In this document: positions 37,101 to 49,564 of the stretch, one piece after another
Position numbering within the stretch: the first letter of the stretch is position 1
How the letters are laid out: each line of letters begins with the position of its first letter
Source: Malurus cyaneus samueli
Lineage: Eukaryota; Chordata; Aves; Passeriformes; Maluridae
Length of the DNA: 64,000 nucleotides
Reading direction: 5' to 3'
Assembly: GCA_009741485.1 (NCBI GenBank)
Contig: CM019216.1
Coordinates: 24,279,119 to 24,343,118, forward strand
Notes under the pieces: generated by a model
Databases searched by the model: none
What the model saw: only the letters and a program-made list of their open reading frames with translations
Told to the model about the DNA's origin: nothing
Translations under genes and position numbers: made by a program

Positions 37101-40062
37101 AGGAAGACTTTTCATGTCATGATTTTGGGAAAATTGTTGCTATTACATCTTCAAAACTTTGCAAAAGATGTTTTCAAAAAGTTTCTGAAATTTGGTTTGA
37201 AAAAAAGGAACTTTCTTCAAAAAAATCCAAGGCAATATTGAATCGTCCTTTAAGAATTACAGATTGTTTTAAAAATGACATCTCTATTAACCTCTGCAGA
37301 ACACTTGTCCTAGGAGGATGGAAAAAGTCTCACCTTTCTTCAGTTGCTGGATACAAAAAGGGAATCTTTCTATCGAATAAAAAAAAAAAAAAAACCATGG
37401 AATTCACCTAGTGCTTTTGAAACTAATCCTGAATGGAGATAAAATATAGGCATGTATTATTCAAATTAATAAATAGCCTGCAATATCCATAAAATCAATT
37501 CAGCAATTTTTAAGGAATTAAATTACATCTTCACCTTAGCAGTGTCTTAAACTTTTTTTCCAAAATAGCCATAAATATGACATTTATCTGGACTTCTCTA
37601 ACAATCAAAGGAAAACAACTTTTTGTCGACTGACAAATGAGGCAATTAAAAGCTTTTGGAAAAGGGTTTTCATCAGCACAGAATATTTCAGATACAGTAT
37701 GAAAACAAAGCAAATGAGAAAGAGCCATCTCTGGATTAAATATGAAAAAATGATATTAAGAGTTTTATGACTTACTGTGCATAAAATGTGACTCCTGTTT
37801 CTTGAGCATTTTCCTGTTCTGAATAAATTGACTTTTTTCATCCTCATGCAGCTTGTTGAGTTCCCCAGGATAAAGAAAATATAAATTGATGCTGTAGTAC
37901 TTTAACAATGATATTTGCTTCGTAAACAGAGGAACTATGTAGGCATGAAAAAAATCAGGAAAACAGTAATCAGCGCAGATATGTAGAATATTTTCATTGA
38001 TGTAGTTTCCCTCGGTCATCAGTTGGTGGAATTATACATACACTGCTATTTTTTGCACATTTAGAGGGTGTGTTTACCCCACTCACCAGCCCTGAGGCTG
38101 ACAAAGTGAATTATACATCCACTTCTGTTGAGTGATTTATTAAAGCATCTGAGGAAGATCTTTCTTTTAGCTACATAGCACCTGTCAAAATCGTCAGTAC
38201 CTCTGCTCAGCTGAGGATGTGTTACATTCATGATTTAACCTAAACCATGTTTTTAAAGAAAAACGAAATTTAACAAACAAGGGTACAATGAAAGATGATG
38301 TTTTTCTAAGGGAAGCTGCTCCTATGTCAAACATCACTGCTACATTACTGGTCAGAATTTTCAGAAACTGTGCCCAAACCCAAAAATTTTAATGCCTCTG
38401 CACTAACAGTCTCTTAGTTGTGGCATTAGAGTTGAGTTTGCCCTTGCTTTTCTTTGACTTCCTGGAGGTCAGCGTGCCTGCTGACGGCTGCGGACATTAA
38501 GACTGGATGCACACTGAAGAAAATTGGAGTTCCCACTTTGCTTATGCCATGGGTGTCTTCCACACCAGAAGCAGGTTTTGAGGAAGATTGATACATTCCT
38601 GAGACTTTCATCAGAATAGGCTCAAGATGCTGCCATGGGATAAACTGTCAAGTGAACTAACAGCCACTTCCACCCTCTTTTATTTGGAATTTGAATAGTG
38701 TAAGGCCAAGAGCATACTCTAGAATTTAATAGGCATTCTTATATAACATATCAGCCTAATCATTTCAAACCAAGTTAATATTTTTCCAGTGCATAGCATA
38801 TTCCTTGAAAAGAAGTTTTAGAAGGAATATAATGAAGCTTACTGACTGCAAACATCCTTAACTAACAAATCAAAAAAAAAACCCAAGGAATAAGAACATT
38901 GAAGAACCAAATTACTTACTTTGATTTTTAATGAAATATTTAATAATTTACATTTAAATATTTACATTCAACCAATTTCTTTTAAATGTGAAAAATGCTG
39001 TACCTGTAAGTCTTTTTTAAAATCAAATTCGTAAAGAAAATAACCATAGGTAAAGTGAAAATGGAAACTGGACTACAACACTCCAAGAACTTTATTCCAG
39101 GTTATAATGGTTTTGACTTTGATATTGATTGTAATTAAAACCAAAAGCCAATATAATTCTCTTTTCAATTTTGTACTTAGTATTGAACCAAATGAAGTTT
39201 GTTGCATAACCAGTTGTATGAGTCATAAGAATTATATAGCATTTGCAAGAGGCTAACTTTCTAAATGAGATAATCTTGCAATTCTTTTTGCTACATGTGT
39301 CCTAGATTAATAAAAAAACATAATGGTTGACATATCATTGCAACATACTGTATTACAAAGATATGCCTATGAAAGCTAGACACAAACATAGATACATGAG
39401 CAAAAGATATCACAAATAAGCCATCAAAAACAATGAGAAAACATGTAGGAATATGTAGGAAGCAAATTATCTGTAGAATTTGATAATTCAGGCGATTAAA
39501 GGGAACAAGGATAAAGTTTGACAGATGTTTATATTAATATTAGTACATACTCCAATAGAGTCTTTGCTTTCAAAATGGAAACCTATTATCGACACTTGAA
39601 GTTTGAATATAATTTGCCAGAGGGAAAAATTACTGTAATAGCACAGAGGGTACTTCAACTCAATTTATTGAGCTCAATGTAGAAGTGATTTAAAATTCTG
39701 TGAAGTTCAATTAGAATTTTTTTTTAATAATATAATATTGGATCTGGAGCCCATGACATGGACAAGGAGCAAGGAACTGGCATTTTTAGGTTTTTTGCTT
39801 GACTGTTACTCAGTGAAGTAATACCTTGATACACATATTACATTCCATGGGTCTGTGTGAAGCAACAAGTCTTCCTTCCCCTACACGGGGCCACTTCTCA
39901 GACCATTCTCTAAAAAGAAAAATTAATCAAATTAGTACACATTACCTTAGTTTAAAATCAATGTTGAGAGTTGCTTCTGCGAATTGGAGCTGTGACCACC
40001 AATACAGCCTATAATGCCAACCTGTAATGCATCAAATATTGAAAAAAAAATGTAATCACTGT

Positions 40063-40098
40063 AATTGATTTTTGGAGATAATTTGATTTTTGGAGATA
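40063..40098 (+). repeat. Two-copy 18-bp tandem repeat
   Basis: Two adjacent units with the shared core TTGATTTTTGGAGATA. It is a simple local duplication. Confidence 0.85.
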
Positions 40099-40631
40099 TT
40101 TACCTTTTAGCAGTAAAATATCATACTGCACAGCTAATAGAAAATGAGTCATAAAAATTAGTACAGTCCATAATTTTCCAGAGTTGTACAGAAGCAGGTA
40201 AGGTCAGACGTTCCAAGAGAATTAAGTTCTCACTTAGATCATTAAAATTTAGAATTTTTTCGTGCTTGTTATTCATTCTTACAGGGAACTATCTCTTCAA
40301 GGCAAAGCTCTAACAAACCAGTCTGCAATGCTGTTTTGGTAGCACCCAAGAATGGAAAGAAGGACTTTATCAGGATTAACAATATGCTCCATAAGTTAAT
40401 GCTAAAAGTAGAAGAAAGAGAATTACAGGTCATGAGGTTTACAACCTGGACTAGCTTTCTGAGCACTTACACTGTTTTGCACCTTTCATGAAAAAGAAAC
40501 AATAAAAAGAGATACTGCACACCCATTGGTCTAGAAGTCCTGTATTTGAGCTCTCTCAATCCTGAGCCTGAAAGTTTACCCTACATGCAGATTAATCATG
40601 TATCAATATCCCAGTACTACAGTGGGATTGC

Positions 40632-40655
40632 AAAAAAAAAAAAAAAAAAAAAAAA
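40632..40655 (+). repeat. A24 homopolymer
   Basis: Twenty-four uninterrupted A residues follow 'gggattgc'. No processed-pseudogene or SINE body is recognised upstream, so I treat it as a simple repeat. Confidence 0.95.
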
Positions 40656-40976
40656 TACAGACAAGGCCTTTTACAGTCATAAGTGACCTAAAACATTTTT
40701 GACTTCTCTATATCTCTTTATTTTTGGTTTTCTAAACATGAAACTCATCTTGCTGGCAAGTCTACTATCCACAGTTTGACTGAAATATCGTTTTGTAAAT
40801 TTCTGTTTTATCATTGCATATGAAAAAGCGAAAATAGAGTTTGAAACAATGATTGTAAAAGCAAGAATTATAAGATGACACTACTGTCTTCTCAGATGAT
40901 AAATTTTTTTTATTAGAAGGAAGCATCTTCCTTCATCTCTTTGAAAAATGTGGCCATAGCCCATAGGATCATCTGC

Positions 40977-41638
40977 TGAGGTCAGGTTTGCACAGACTCC
41001 TCCCCTAACCAAGGGGGAGGAGGAGAGTTTTGGGGATGTGGTGTAACCTCTGGTGAGAGAAAGTGGATGCCCTTACATCCTCTCTTACATAAAATGGCTC
41101 AGCTGTAAAGCCTCTGTTCCAGGAAGGCCACACACACACAGGATATTCATGAGAGAGGCAGCTGAGAAATATCATCAAGCATTAAAGACCCCCAAAATGC
41201 TCTCCTGACTGTTCCTGAGGTCATGCACCAGGCAGGTGATGAAACAGGTCCAGAGTCTGGCACAAGGGACAGTGTCAAACTTGCCCTTCTCCCCAGGGGA
41301 TACCTGAGCATTCCCACCTGCCCCAAATGTGTATTAATCCATTGAAATCTGTGTTCTGGGGTTGCTCACCACCAAGAAGAGCAGAACAGGACCAAGAGGA
41401 GGCTGTCGGGATCCATCGAGTGGTAATATTTTCTACTTTTTTCTACTTCATCTGTCTCTCTGTCACTTTCTTTCTTTCTCCCTTCCCCTCCCTCCCCCCA
41501 TTTTTCCTATTTCTCTCTCCCTCACTTTTACTGGTAAATATAATCCATACCATTGACTTTGGTGTATGTAAAGGTGTATTTGCACCTTAATTTGGGCAGA
41601 GGCATCTCTGACAATTTTAATAATTGGATTGTAACACA
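40977..41638 (+). mobile_element. Probable solo LTR / ERV fragment (plus)
   Basis: The block is GC-richer than its flanks and has LTR architecture. It opens with 'aggtttgcacagactcctcccctaacc' (about 40981-41010). A TAAAATGGCTCAGCTG block follows at 41090-41105, then 'tgaggtcatgcaccaggcagg' (41217-41237), 'cttctccccaggggatacctg' (41285-41306) and 'gggatccatcgagtggtaat' (41409-41428). A long CT-rich tract spans 41450-41525, and the end is 'ggattgtaacaca' at 41638. I recall this layout from bird LTRs but cannot name the subfamily. The left end is set by the TG rule only, and no target-site duplication was found. Two overlapping frames at 41327-41590 run through the CT tract and are not genes. 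Confidence 0.5.
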
Positions 41639-41828
41639 ATAAACTGATTTATGTTGTCAAAGGAGGGCTAATCCCATAGTCTGTACTGCTCTACAACAAT
41701 CTAAAAGACATCGAGACAAGCCATCTACAACAAGAGCCCTGCTAGTAACAAGCCCCTGTATGATGTTCTCCTGGGTCCTGCCTCTCCCATTATTTCTTTT
41801 CAATTGCGTTAGGAATATAGACAGATTT

Positions 41829-41853
41829 AAAAAAAAAAAAAAAAAAAAAAAAA
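41829..41853 (+). repeat. A25 homopolymer
   Basis: Twenty-five A residues about 190 bp downstream of the LTR-like block. It might be the tail of a retroposed transcript, but no body was identified and no flanking duplication was found. Confidence 0.95.
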
Positions 41854-42582
41854 CCACAAAAACATTCATGTACTTTTCAGACAAAACAATCTTTGGGACA
41901 GGTTTGGGGTTTTTGACAGCTTTTTTTCCATTCTATATTTTACATTTCAATGTAGTGAAATAAAGCAGTTTAAATTTCATCTTGGTTTCATGCTGAGAGA
42001 CACAATACAGGTCCTGCTTGCTCTGTTTCACCTGGCAGTGACTTCTAACAAAACAGATTTCTGATCCTGCTCAAGCATGTCGCGAGTCAAAATCCCATGT
42101 ATTTGTTTTCCAGATCCTTCAAACTTGTATAATTTTTGTTATTGCCCTCTCAAATGATGAAGGATATTATCATTCTATGCTGGCAACAGCACTTTGCCAA
42201 AGCACCGTCCTGAACGTAAGAGAAAGTTATGAGGAAGATCTGTCTTAGCTATTACTAGGATGCTAGGAACATCATTTGTTACATGGCCTTATGATCCCCA
42301 ACTCAAAAGAAGTTATTTTCTTATTTTCTTAGCATTCTTTTGAGTGGGAAACAAGAGCAAATACTTGTGCAGCAAAGTGCTACAGCTGAATTGCTTCTAA
42401 AATTATTCCAATTCCAAGACTACTTCTACTTGATAATCCCAGAGAAATGCCTACAAAAATAAATGTGGGTAGTGTTTTCCTTTCAATTGTTTTGTTAAAG
42501 TACAAGTTTAAGAATGTGAGTTTTGCAGTTTCCAGACAATTGCAATCTTGGGGCTTTTTAAATATCCCTCTAAGGATTTGTC

Positions 42583-42609
42583 TTTTTTTTTTTTTTTTTT
42601 TTTTTTTTT
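42583..42609 (+). repeat. T27 homopolymer
   Basis: Twenty-seven uninterrupted T residues. On the minus strand it would be a poly-A tail, but no retroposed body is recognised to its right. Confidence 0.95.
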
Positions 42610-45600
42610 ATCAAGGACTGTTGTGAATTTAAGGTAGAGTTAATTCAATCTGACAATAGCACTATCTTTTCAGCCTTGTAAAACTGATGGCTTTCAGTGA
42701 AGGTGTGTCTTAAAGGACTCAGAAGTGATTATATTAATTCCCTGTGCCTGAAGCAACCTCTCTGAATTAAAGCTCTCATTTTGAGTACAATGCAAATTAT
42801 TTTGAAAAAATAACTCAAACTGTTTGCTGGGTAGAAACACAAGGCTTTTAAAAACTAAGGTAATAAACTATAAAGAAACTAATCAAATGTTATGTGAAAA
42901 AACTCCAAGATGATTTATAAGAAGACTGAAAGAGGCCATCTGACAAAACCATCACCACCACCTGGTCCAGGAGATAAAGGCAGCAGCCTCTCTCTTAGGA
43001 TGAGGCAAGGATTTTCTCAGGAAAATCAGTCTAGAATTTAGCCCACCTTCTATTCCAGGTGCATATTTTGCTGATGCTTTCCCCAGGTTTGAGATAACTT
43101 TCAGTGTGACACAATGACACTGGGATCAATGTAGGAGATGTGTCCTACACGGAGCAGGCTGACTGCTAAGGAGGCAGCCTGGCCTCAGCAAAGGTGGGTC
43201 ACCAGGCAGGGTCTGCCTGCAGGAGATCAGCTGAAACCTGGGGCTGCTGCCTTGTGCAAAGATCCTATTTCTTATCCCAGTGATAAAAGTTCTTGTTCCT
43301 CAGTCACCTTTGCTCTGGGATTTCCCCAACTGAGGGTGAAGGAGCAGGATGAATATAAGGGGGGCAGAGACCAAGGTGTTGGGCATGAGGGAAGTAACCA
43401 CTCACACTACTAAAGATGTCGTAGCTTACTTGGCTGTCTGGGATCCCAAATCTATCAGTAAAAATTTGGAATCAAAAAATAATAATTCATTCAGAATCTT
43501 CAGGCTTAGACTGGTGAAGAGAAGATGATATTAACTGAAGAGAATTTGACAGGAATGCTCTTCCATTGGCATAATTAATAAGGCAGGAAATGTCTCAAAA
43601 CTAATTTAATTCGCTCTCCCTTCTGTCAGAACACTGATTAGTACAAGGGATACAGCACGATTAAAATCCCTGCAGAAGAAACGGATGATGTTAAGTCAAA
43701 AGATAGTTGTGAAACAAGTTAAAAGCATGAATGAGACATGAACATACTTTCTATTAACATGTGCTCTAGCATGTGTTAATATGCTGTTTTGTATTTGTTC
43801 CTTTATGATTTCTAACTCCAGAAGACATATCTCAGTTGACATATCTATATAGCTAAAAGAAAGATCTTCCTCAGATGCCTTAATAAATATTCACTTCTGT
43901 TCAGTGACATGCAAGACACAGTCTGAGAGTAGTGTGCTGGCACCTCTGGAGAAGAAACTACCCCCTGCTACTCTGTCTGTAATCTGATATGTACACCAAT
44001 GAGAATTCTTATTTGTTGACTGACATCTGATAATCAAAAGCAATGACATCAGCAATTTTTTGGTTTTCCTGTTTTGTACTTTTTTCTTTTACTAAAGGGT
44101 TTGTTCCCCTACTATGAATGCAAAACCACTTTTGATGAGTTGGAATTGTCCGAAACTAATGGCTGAAACTGGGCTTTGCATCCTGTTCAGTGGTTCAGAA
44201 TGAGTAAGAAAGTTTTCTCAACATTTAAGCTTGATAGGGACATAGAAATTAATGTTACTCATTCCTCTAATTAATGTCGCTATTAATTCATTGTTTTTGG
44301 TACACAACATACCCATGCTCATACATACACGGATAACTGGATTTTGTTAAAAACATAACTCCACCAGCTCATCAGAAAAATAGGGTGTCACTGGTATCAC
44401 TGGCCCTTTAAGAAGCACAATTCCCTCCTTATGTAAGAAACCAACATTCCGTGTGCCTTCAAAATCTAGTATTCACATACAACTCTTCAGATTCAAACAC
44501 AAAAGTTCACCCTTTCATTTTAAATTTTCCTTTGTGTACATCTCCCTTAGGGGGAAATAATAGGAATATTTGTCTGCTGTCTTGAAATATAGTACCAAGA
44601 GCACAAAGCTATAAATAGAATACTCTAGTAGTTTTGCATCGTCTAAAGTACAAATTGACTCTATAACCCAGATTATTTTCCCTCAACAGATGTGTGAATT
44701 CCAGACTGCATTAGTTCTGCAAGTATAAAAAAATCTGTTTGCTGCTTTACTAACATTGGTATGTTCAGGATTGTGCCTACTAAGGCAGGAGGGTGCCAAG
44801 GGACTTCTGACTGCTTATATTCTGCAGAATGGCATAAATCATTCACAAGATCGAGAAAAAACAATACAATATCTCACATTACAAATTGAAAAATACTTGT
44901 GATTGCACCTGTAGGATAATGCAGATATTTATGCTCATAATTCTCTGATTTAAACCATACAACCCCAGCAACTGCATTTTTTGCAATAACATAGTCACAT
45001 TTTGTCAGGAAGCTTGGACAAGGCTGCTCTGCAGCAGTTAAGTATGGAGCACTGGTTATTGTAGCCTATTAATATTTCCTGCAAGTTCAATAAGCTTTAA
45101 AAGTACAACACTATTTTAAGCAATCTTCGAATGAGCTCTATATACCACACTACTAAGAAATTAAAGGTTGACAGCAGCAATTCAGTGTAGGCAAAATTGA
45201 ATTAACCCTCCCTGCCTCAAGACATGAGATCAAAATAGCTCAAGCTGGAGTACAATATCTCTGGAGCAGATAACATGGAATTTTGCAGTAGGAGAAAAGC
45301 TCATGAAGGAGGTTGAAGGAAGACATGTTAGAAGGAATCTGAGATCAAACTTAGACTGATGATAGCGGATTTTGGGGAAGCAGTGAGATTTGGGGACCCA
45401 CACAAGTTTCCAAGATGCTGCTAATGGGGAAACTGGGAACACAGATGGTGAGAAAAAAAAGGGCCCTACCTTAAGCATTGGGTTATTTCCATCAACAGCA
45501 ACACCAGTTTCATTTTTGTTCTTCCAGCCAGCCTCAAAGCATAAATACAAATGTCTTTCATTGTTCTTTGCTGTATCATTGGCATTTTGCCCTGAATTGC

Positions 45601-45701
45601 TCTTTGGCTAGCTGGGAATCTGCTCCATTTTGGCAGATCCTCTTGCACCCATTCTCTTGCACCTCTGTGCCTTCCTTATCTGAGAATTCTCTTTTGTTTT
45701 A

Positions 45702-46480
45702 GTCCTGGGTTAACCGTGGTTGGCTCTCAGATGCCCATCCAGGCACTCCCTCACTCCCTCACTCTCTCGCCTCAAAAAAACCAAGGGGAAAATACAAGAT
45801 AAAGACAGGGAGATCTCCTACCCATTACTGTCAAGGGAAAAGCAAACTCGTGGGGGAAAAAAGTGGCCCCACAAGCCCTGATTCTGAAACTCAGCCAATT
45901 ATTGTGTATGACTGTGAGTCCTGGGAAAAGAAAGGGAGTGTTAACAGCCTACATGGAGGAGGAATACCACATCCTTGGCTACTGTTGAGAAAAGGAGATT
46001 GGAATGTAGAATTGATAGTGCAAGTTGCTGGAAATTATAATTACTAATACTGTAGCTTTTGCAAACTCACCAATTATGTTCTGATGACTAATTAAACAGC
46101 TGTCTCTTAACCAATGTATGTTTGACACAAATTTATACTCTGGTTGCTAAAGTGGATAAAAGAGGCTTGTCCCACAATAAAGTTCTTCCTTCTTTCTCTC
46201 TTTTTTTCACCCACTTTTGTGTGTTTTGTATCTATTTTTTTATGTCGCTGCTTGGCCAGCAGCGACAAACAGCGACAGACTCAGCTGGGGGAAATCAGTG
46301 TAGCTCATTGCCAAATAAAACCAGAGTAGGATGAGGAGAAAAACACCTTTACCCCCTCACCCCTCCCTACTTCTCAGGCTCAACTTCACTCCGTTCCTGA
46401 CTTCTCTGCTTTCTCCCTGCCCTATGACTGTCAGGGTGGGTCAGGAATGGGACTTTGTGGTCAGCCCATAATAGCCTGCA
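45702..46480 (-). mobile_element. Old LTR (minus), interrupted by a younger LTR
   Basis: The left arm (45702-45849) has 'gttaaccgtggttggc' and 'tcactccctcactctctcgcc', then 'gagatctcctacccattactgtcaaggg'. The right arm (46278-46480) resumes the same family with 'gactcagctgggggaaatcagtg', 'gagtaggatgaggag', 'caggctcaacttcactcc' and 'gtggtcagccca'. Both arms resemble, in reverse orientation, the family of the LTR at 23034, which has equivalent 'gagaatgagaaataaa' text in the corresponding place. The right end fades near 46480, so the copy is truncated or too diverged to follow. Its continuity across the insertion shows the order of events. Confidence 0.6.
45850..46277 (+). mobile_element. Nested solo LTR, probably ERVK-like (plus)
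   Basis: This 428-bp block splits the older LTR. It starts TGGGGGAA and ends AGCGACA (TG...CA). It includes a TATA-like 'gataaaag' (46155-46162), a polyadenylation signal AATAAA (46176-46181) just after 'tgtcccac', a CT-rich stretch (46185-46213) and 'atgtcgctgcttggcc' near the 3' end, an ordering typical of short avian ERVK LTRs. The flanking hexamers AACTCG (45844-45849) and GACTCA (46278-46283) match at four of six positions, consistent with a decayed 6-bp target duplication. No viral genes remain. Frames of 60-70 codons within it are spurious. Confidence 0.6.
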
Positions 46481-47924
46481 GTATATTGAACTTCATAGAT
46501 GTCAGTAACACTCCTGTGCATGAAATGACCACAGGAGAGAGGACTAGGGAATTGGGTGTAAGCTGCAAAAAGAGAACAAGGAGAAAAAAAAAATCCTGGA
46601 TAAATCTGACAGTTATTATGATTTCTTTTCAGAGAATTTGAAAAGTGAGCATTCTAAAAGTCCATTCCTGGAAAATGCATGAAGTTATACTGTTCTATTT
46701 CTTTCCTGTATTTTCAAAACTGTTCTTTTTGCTTTTGTCTTGGCAGGTAAAATGAACATTGATAAATGACAATTTTCCTATATTTTCTTATCGTTCATAT
46801 TTCAGGTTCATTGTATTTATTTAATATATTCTTTACACTTCAGTTTTATGTGCATTCACAGCAAATCAGATGTTGTCCCAAAAGTCCGAAACACTCTAGA
46901 AAAAAAAAGCCTTTTTTGCACCACAGAATAAATTATAATTGCCAGAAACCAGTGAATGAACTGCATGATTAAACAGCAGATAGCATGAGTACATGTCTGG
47001 TTAACTTATGATCTTGAATCCAGGAGAAATAGTTCAAGAAATTGTATCACTTTCCAAGTAAGAAGTTTTGCAGTATGCTGTTTTATATTTTAAAGACTAT
47101 TATCTTGTGTTGCATAATGATTGATGAAACTGATATACTGTCATTTATATATTGGTAACTTCTGATAGTTTTCTGCTTATTCCAGAAGATTCATAAAACA
47201 TAACTTCATTACTTGTCTTAGAGTTTTCTATTTGTTTATGTGAGAACCTGGCCAAATGTTCTATTGAACTACTTTTTAATGAGTTCTATTTCACAAGAAA
47301 CTCGATATCTTCTTTTCAATAGCAAACAAAAATTTGGTTTCATATTATATTTACCACTGAAATAGCTACAGCTAATTTAGTTATAGTTAATGAAGTTCAT
47401 TAATCCTGTATAAATTCTTTAGTTTTCTAAGTGTACTACACTAAATAGTGTGCCCTTTAAAATATTTAGTTCACAAATTTCAGTAAAATTGAGCATTTAT
47501 ACTTCAGTCTGGTTTACATAAACTGTGGTTTATGGTTCAAGCCTAAGGTATGAGTATATAGAATACATATATGCATAATAAGAATCAGATAAATAATAAA
47601 TAGATAAGAATAAGATAAAGAATAAATATTTTTTTAAAAAAGCAAATGGAAAACAGTGATATTATTTGTATGTTTCATAAAATAAGCCATACTTATTGGT
47701 CTCTATTTCTGTTACTTTGGAATATCTTCTTGCATCACTTTTCACATTCTTTCATCAACTCTTCTCAAAAATGGAGATCCATAATGCACTTTTAAATAAA
47801 CTTGACCTGATAAACCATTTGCTGAGCAAGACAGGCTTATAGGTGTTTTCTTCAAGCCATCAAGACAGGAAGGGATTTAAATATTTCATATAATGTGCAA
47901 AGTTCAGCAGCTAAAACTGCACCC

Positions 47925-47947
47925 ATGCAAATAATTTGCATTAATCC
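47925..47947. promoter_or_regulatory. Octamer palindrome ATGCAAAT-A-ATTTGCAT plus TAATCC
   Basis: Positions 47925-47932 and 47934-47941 are inverted exact octamers around a single A. The last T begins TTAATCCC, whose TAATCC (47942-47947) is the preferred site of K50 homeodomains (OTX, CRX, PITX type). Inverted octamers bind POU dimers. The motifs are seen directly; a role as an enhancer core is inferred, and cross-species conservation is not known here. Confidence 0.4.
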
Positions 47948-48711
47948 CCCCTTGTTACAGAAACTTTCATGGAAGAAAGAGCAAAGCACAGACTGTATTT
48001 GTTGCAAGGATTAATCTCACATTAAATTTGGCCTATGCAATCCATATGTCTTTACACTCTGTACAGCAGCACCTTTTTTACTGAAGAATTATCTGTCATA
48101 CTTCATAATGAGACTCACTTTCACAAGTATATTGTATAGATTTTTGTAACAGAACCTTATTGGTTTTGTAATACTTTTTCCTTAAGAGCAGTCATCCTTT
48201 TATGAAATGTTCAGTACTGTGGAGAACAGAAAGGTTATATGGCATTCAAGATTCTTTGGTGGTCCTTCAGACTGAAGACCCTGAAAGGTTTCTATAGCTT
48301 ACTGTTTATGGTTTACTCAGTGCAGATGTTTTCCTGTTGTACACTGACAGGTACAATAAAAATACCTCTGCTGCATGTCTTATACCTAAAAACAAAAATG
48401 TGATCTAATACCATCTTTTATAGAGTAGGTTTTTCTGTTGGTTTTTTTTTTTTTTCCCCAGATTGAATATCCTTAGTTTCAGCTTCCACTTTAGAAGAGG
48501 TAAGTCACTCAAATCGTCTTGATCAATGGCAAACAAAAACAGCTTAGAGTTGTGGGAGTTCTGTTATACCAACACTACAGACAGGAGAAAGAGATTATTT
48601 TCTATTAACAATAAGCCCTGACATCAGACTAAATCTCACTTTTGATTCTATGTCCACAAAAGAAATCTTTAAAGCCATTTTTTCTGGTGCTGCCTATTTT
48701 GGCAGGTTCTT

Positions 48712-48761
48712 TGTCCACATTTTTGTGGACATTGATGAAGTTTTGATGATGAAGTTTTGAT
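48712..48761 (+). repeat. 8-bp hairpin followed by 14-bp direct repeat
   Basis: TGTCCACA (48712-48719) and TGTGGACA (48724-48731) form a perfect 8-bp stem with a four-T loop. Immediately after, GATGAAGTTTTGAT occurs twice (48734-48747 and 48748-48761). The stem is not followed by any recognised RNA gene. These look like small local rearrangements. Confidence 0.7.
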
Positions 48762-49330
48762 ATTGATGAAATTCATCTTCCATTTGCATTAGAAATTCCT
48801 TCTATCTTGACATCACTCACAGAGCTGGGTACACCACACATTAAGCACTTTTTGTCCTGCTTTGTTTCAATGCTTACTATTGAATATGATCCATAGGGTC
48901 TTAGAGCATTGTCCAGGTCCTGTCCTATCCATGAACTGATGTAAAACAACAGACTCCAGAGCTCGCAGATTCTTGTCAAACTTGACCAAATTCCAGCAGT
49001 TTACCCTTCACTCCCATGTAAATTTCATCTTAAATTGACTCAAATTCACACACAAACTGAGTCCTGCAGTATTTTGACAAGCTAAACATACAAATGCAAT
49101 CAGGAAACAATTCATACCAAAATATATCAAATACTTGTTACTACAGTTATTTTTTACATCGATGAAAGTTATATGTGTATTTAAATGACTGTTTGCATTT
49201 CTAAAGGTACTATTTTCTGTTAATCTCAGGACCTCCCTCCATTGCAGAACTGCAATAACCACTAAGGCATAAGCAAAAAGAAGCTATAAATTCACCATGT
49301 CATTTTGGAGGACAGGAAAAGTTATAAAAA

Positions 49331-49564
49331 TTATTGCAATTCCACCAGTCCAGAAGACACAGTGAATATTTTCTTAGTTGTGACTTTCTTGTCCTGGACA
49401 CTGTGATGCTCTGAAGAGCTGTCCTGCTCGTTGTCTGACTCTGACTCTGCTGCTGCCAGCTCAACTGGAGCCTTCTGAATCCCCTCTCTTTCTAAGCTCC
49501 AAGCAGAAGACACATAAGGTATTGTGAACCTATCATTTGTTAAAAACTTGGTGATTCCACACAT
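49331..49564 (-). other. 77-codon acidic open frame, possible exon or pseudogene fragment
   Basis: The C-terminal half of this minus-strand frame has a Glu/Ser/Asp-rich block (about residues 37-54, with ESESD and DSSSEHH), then a Lys/Val/Thr stretch and a stop. AG acceptor candidates lie upstream (GCTTAG near 49492 and ATTCAG near 49477 on the minus strand). The composition is more protein-like than neighbouring frames. I recognise no family. It could be a terminal exon, a retroposed fragment or chance. Confidence 0.15.

Larger units (their letters stand above)
34169..40976. other. Single-copy AT-rich DNA, no gene recognised
   Basis: Nearly 7 kb without a supported gene. It includes a minus-strand frame of 125 codons at 34712-35089 (Tyr/Phe/Ile/Cys-rich, chance-like), an A16 run at 37379-37394, a two-copy 18-bp tandem repeat at 40063-40098 and an A24 run at 40632-40655. 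Slightly GC-richer DNA at 35650-36100 is not assignable to a family. Confidence 0.5.
41639..45701. other. Single-copy DNA with two homopolymer runs; no gene recognised
   Basis: An A25 run lies at 41829-41853 and a T27 run at 42583-42609. A GC-richer patch at 42940-43420 has a 91-codon frame without recognised features. Minus and plus frames at 45230-45702 overlap each other and look like chance. No transposon signature was identified between 41854 and 45701. Confidence 0.5.
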
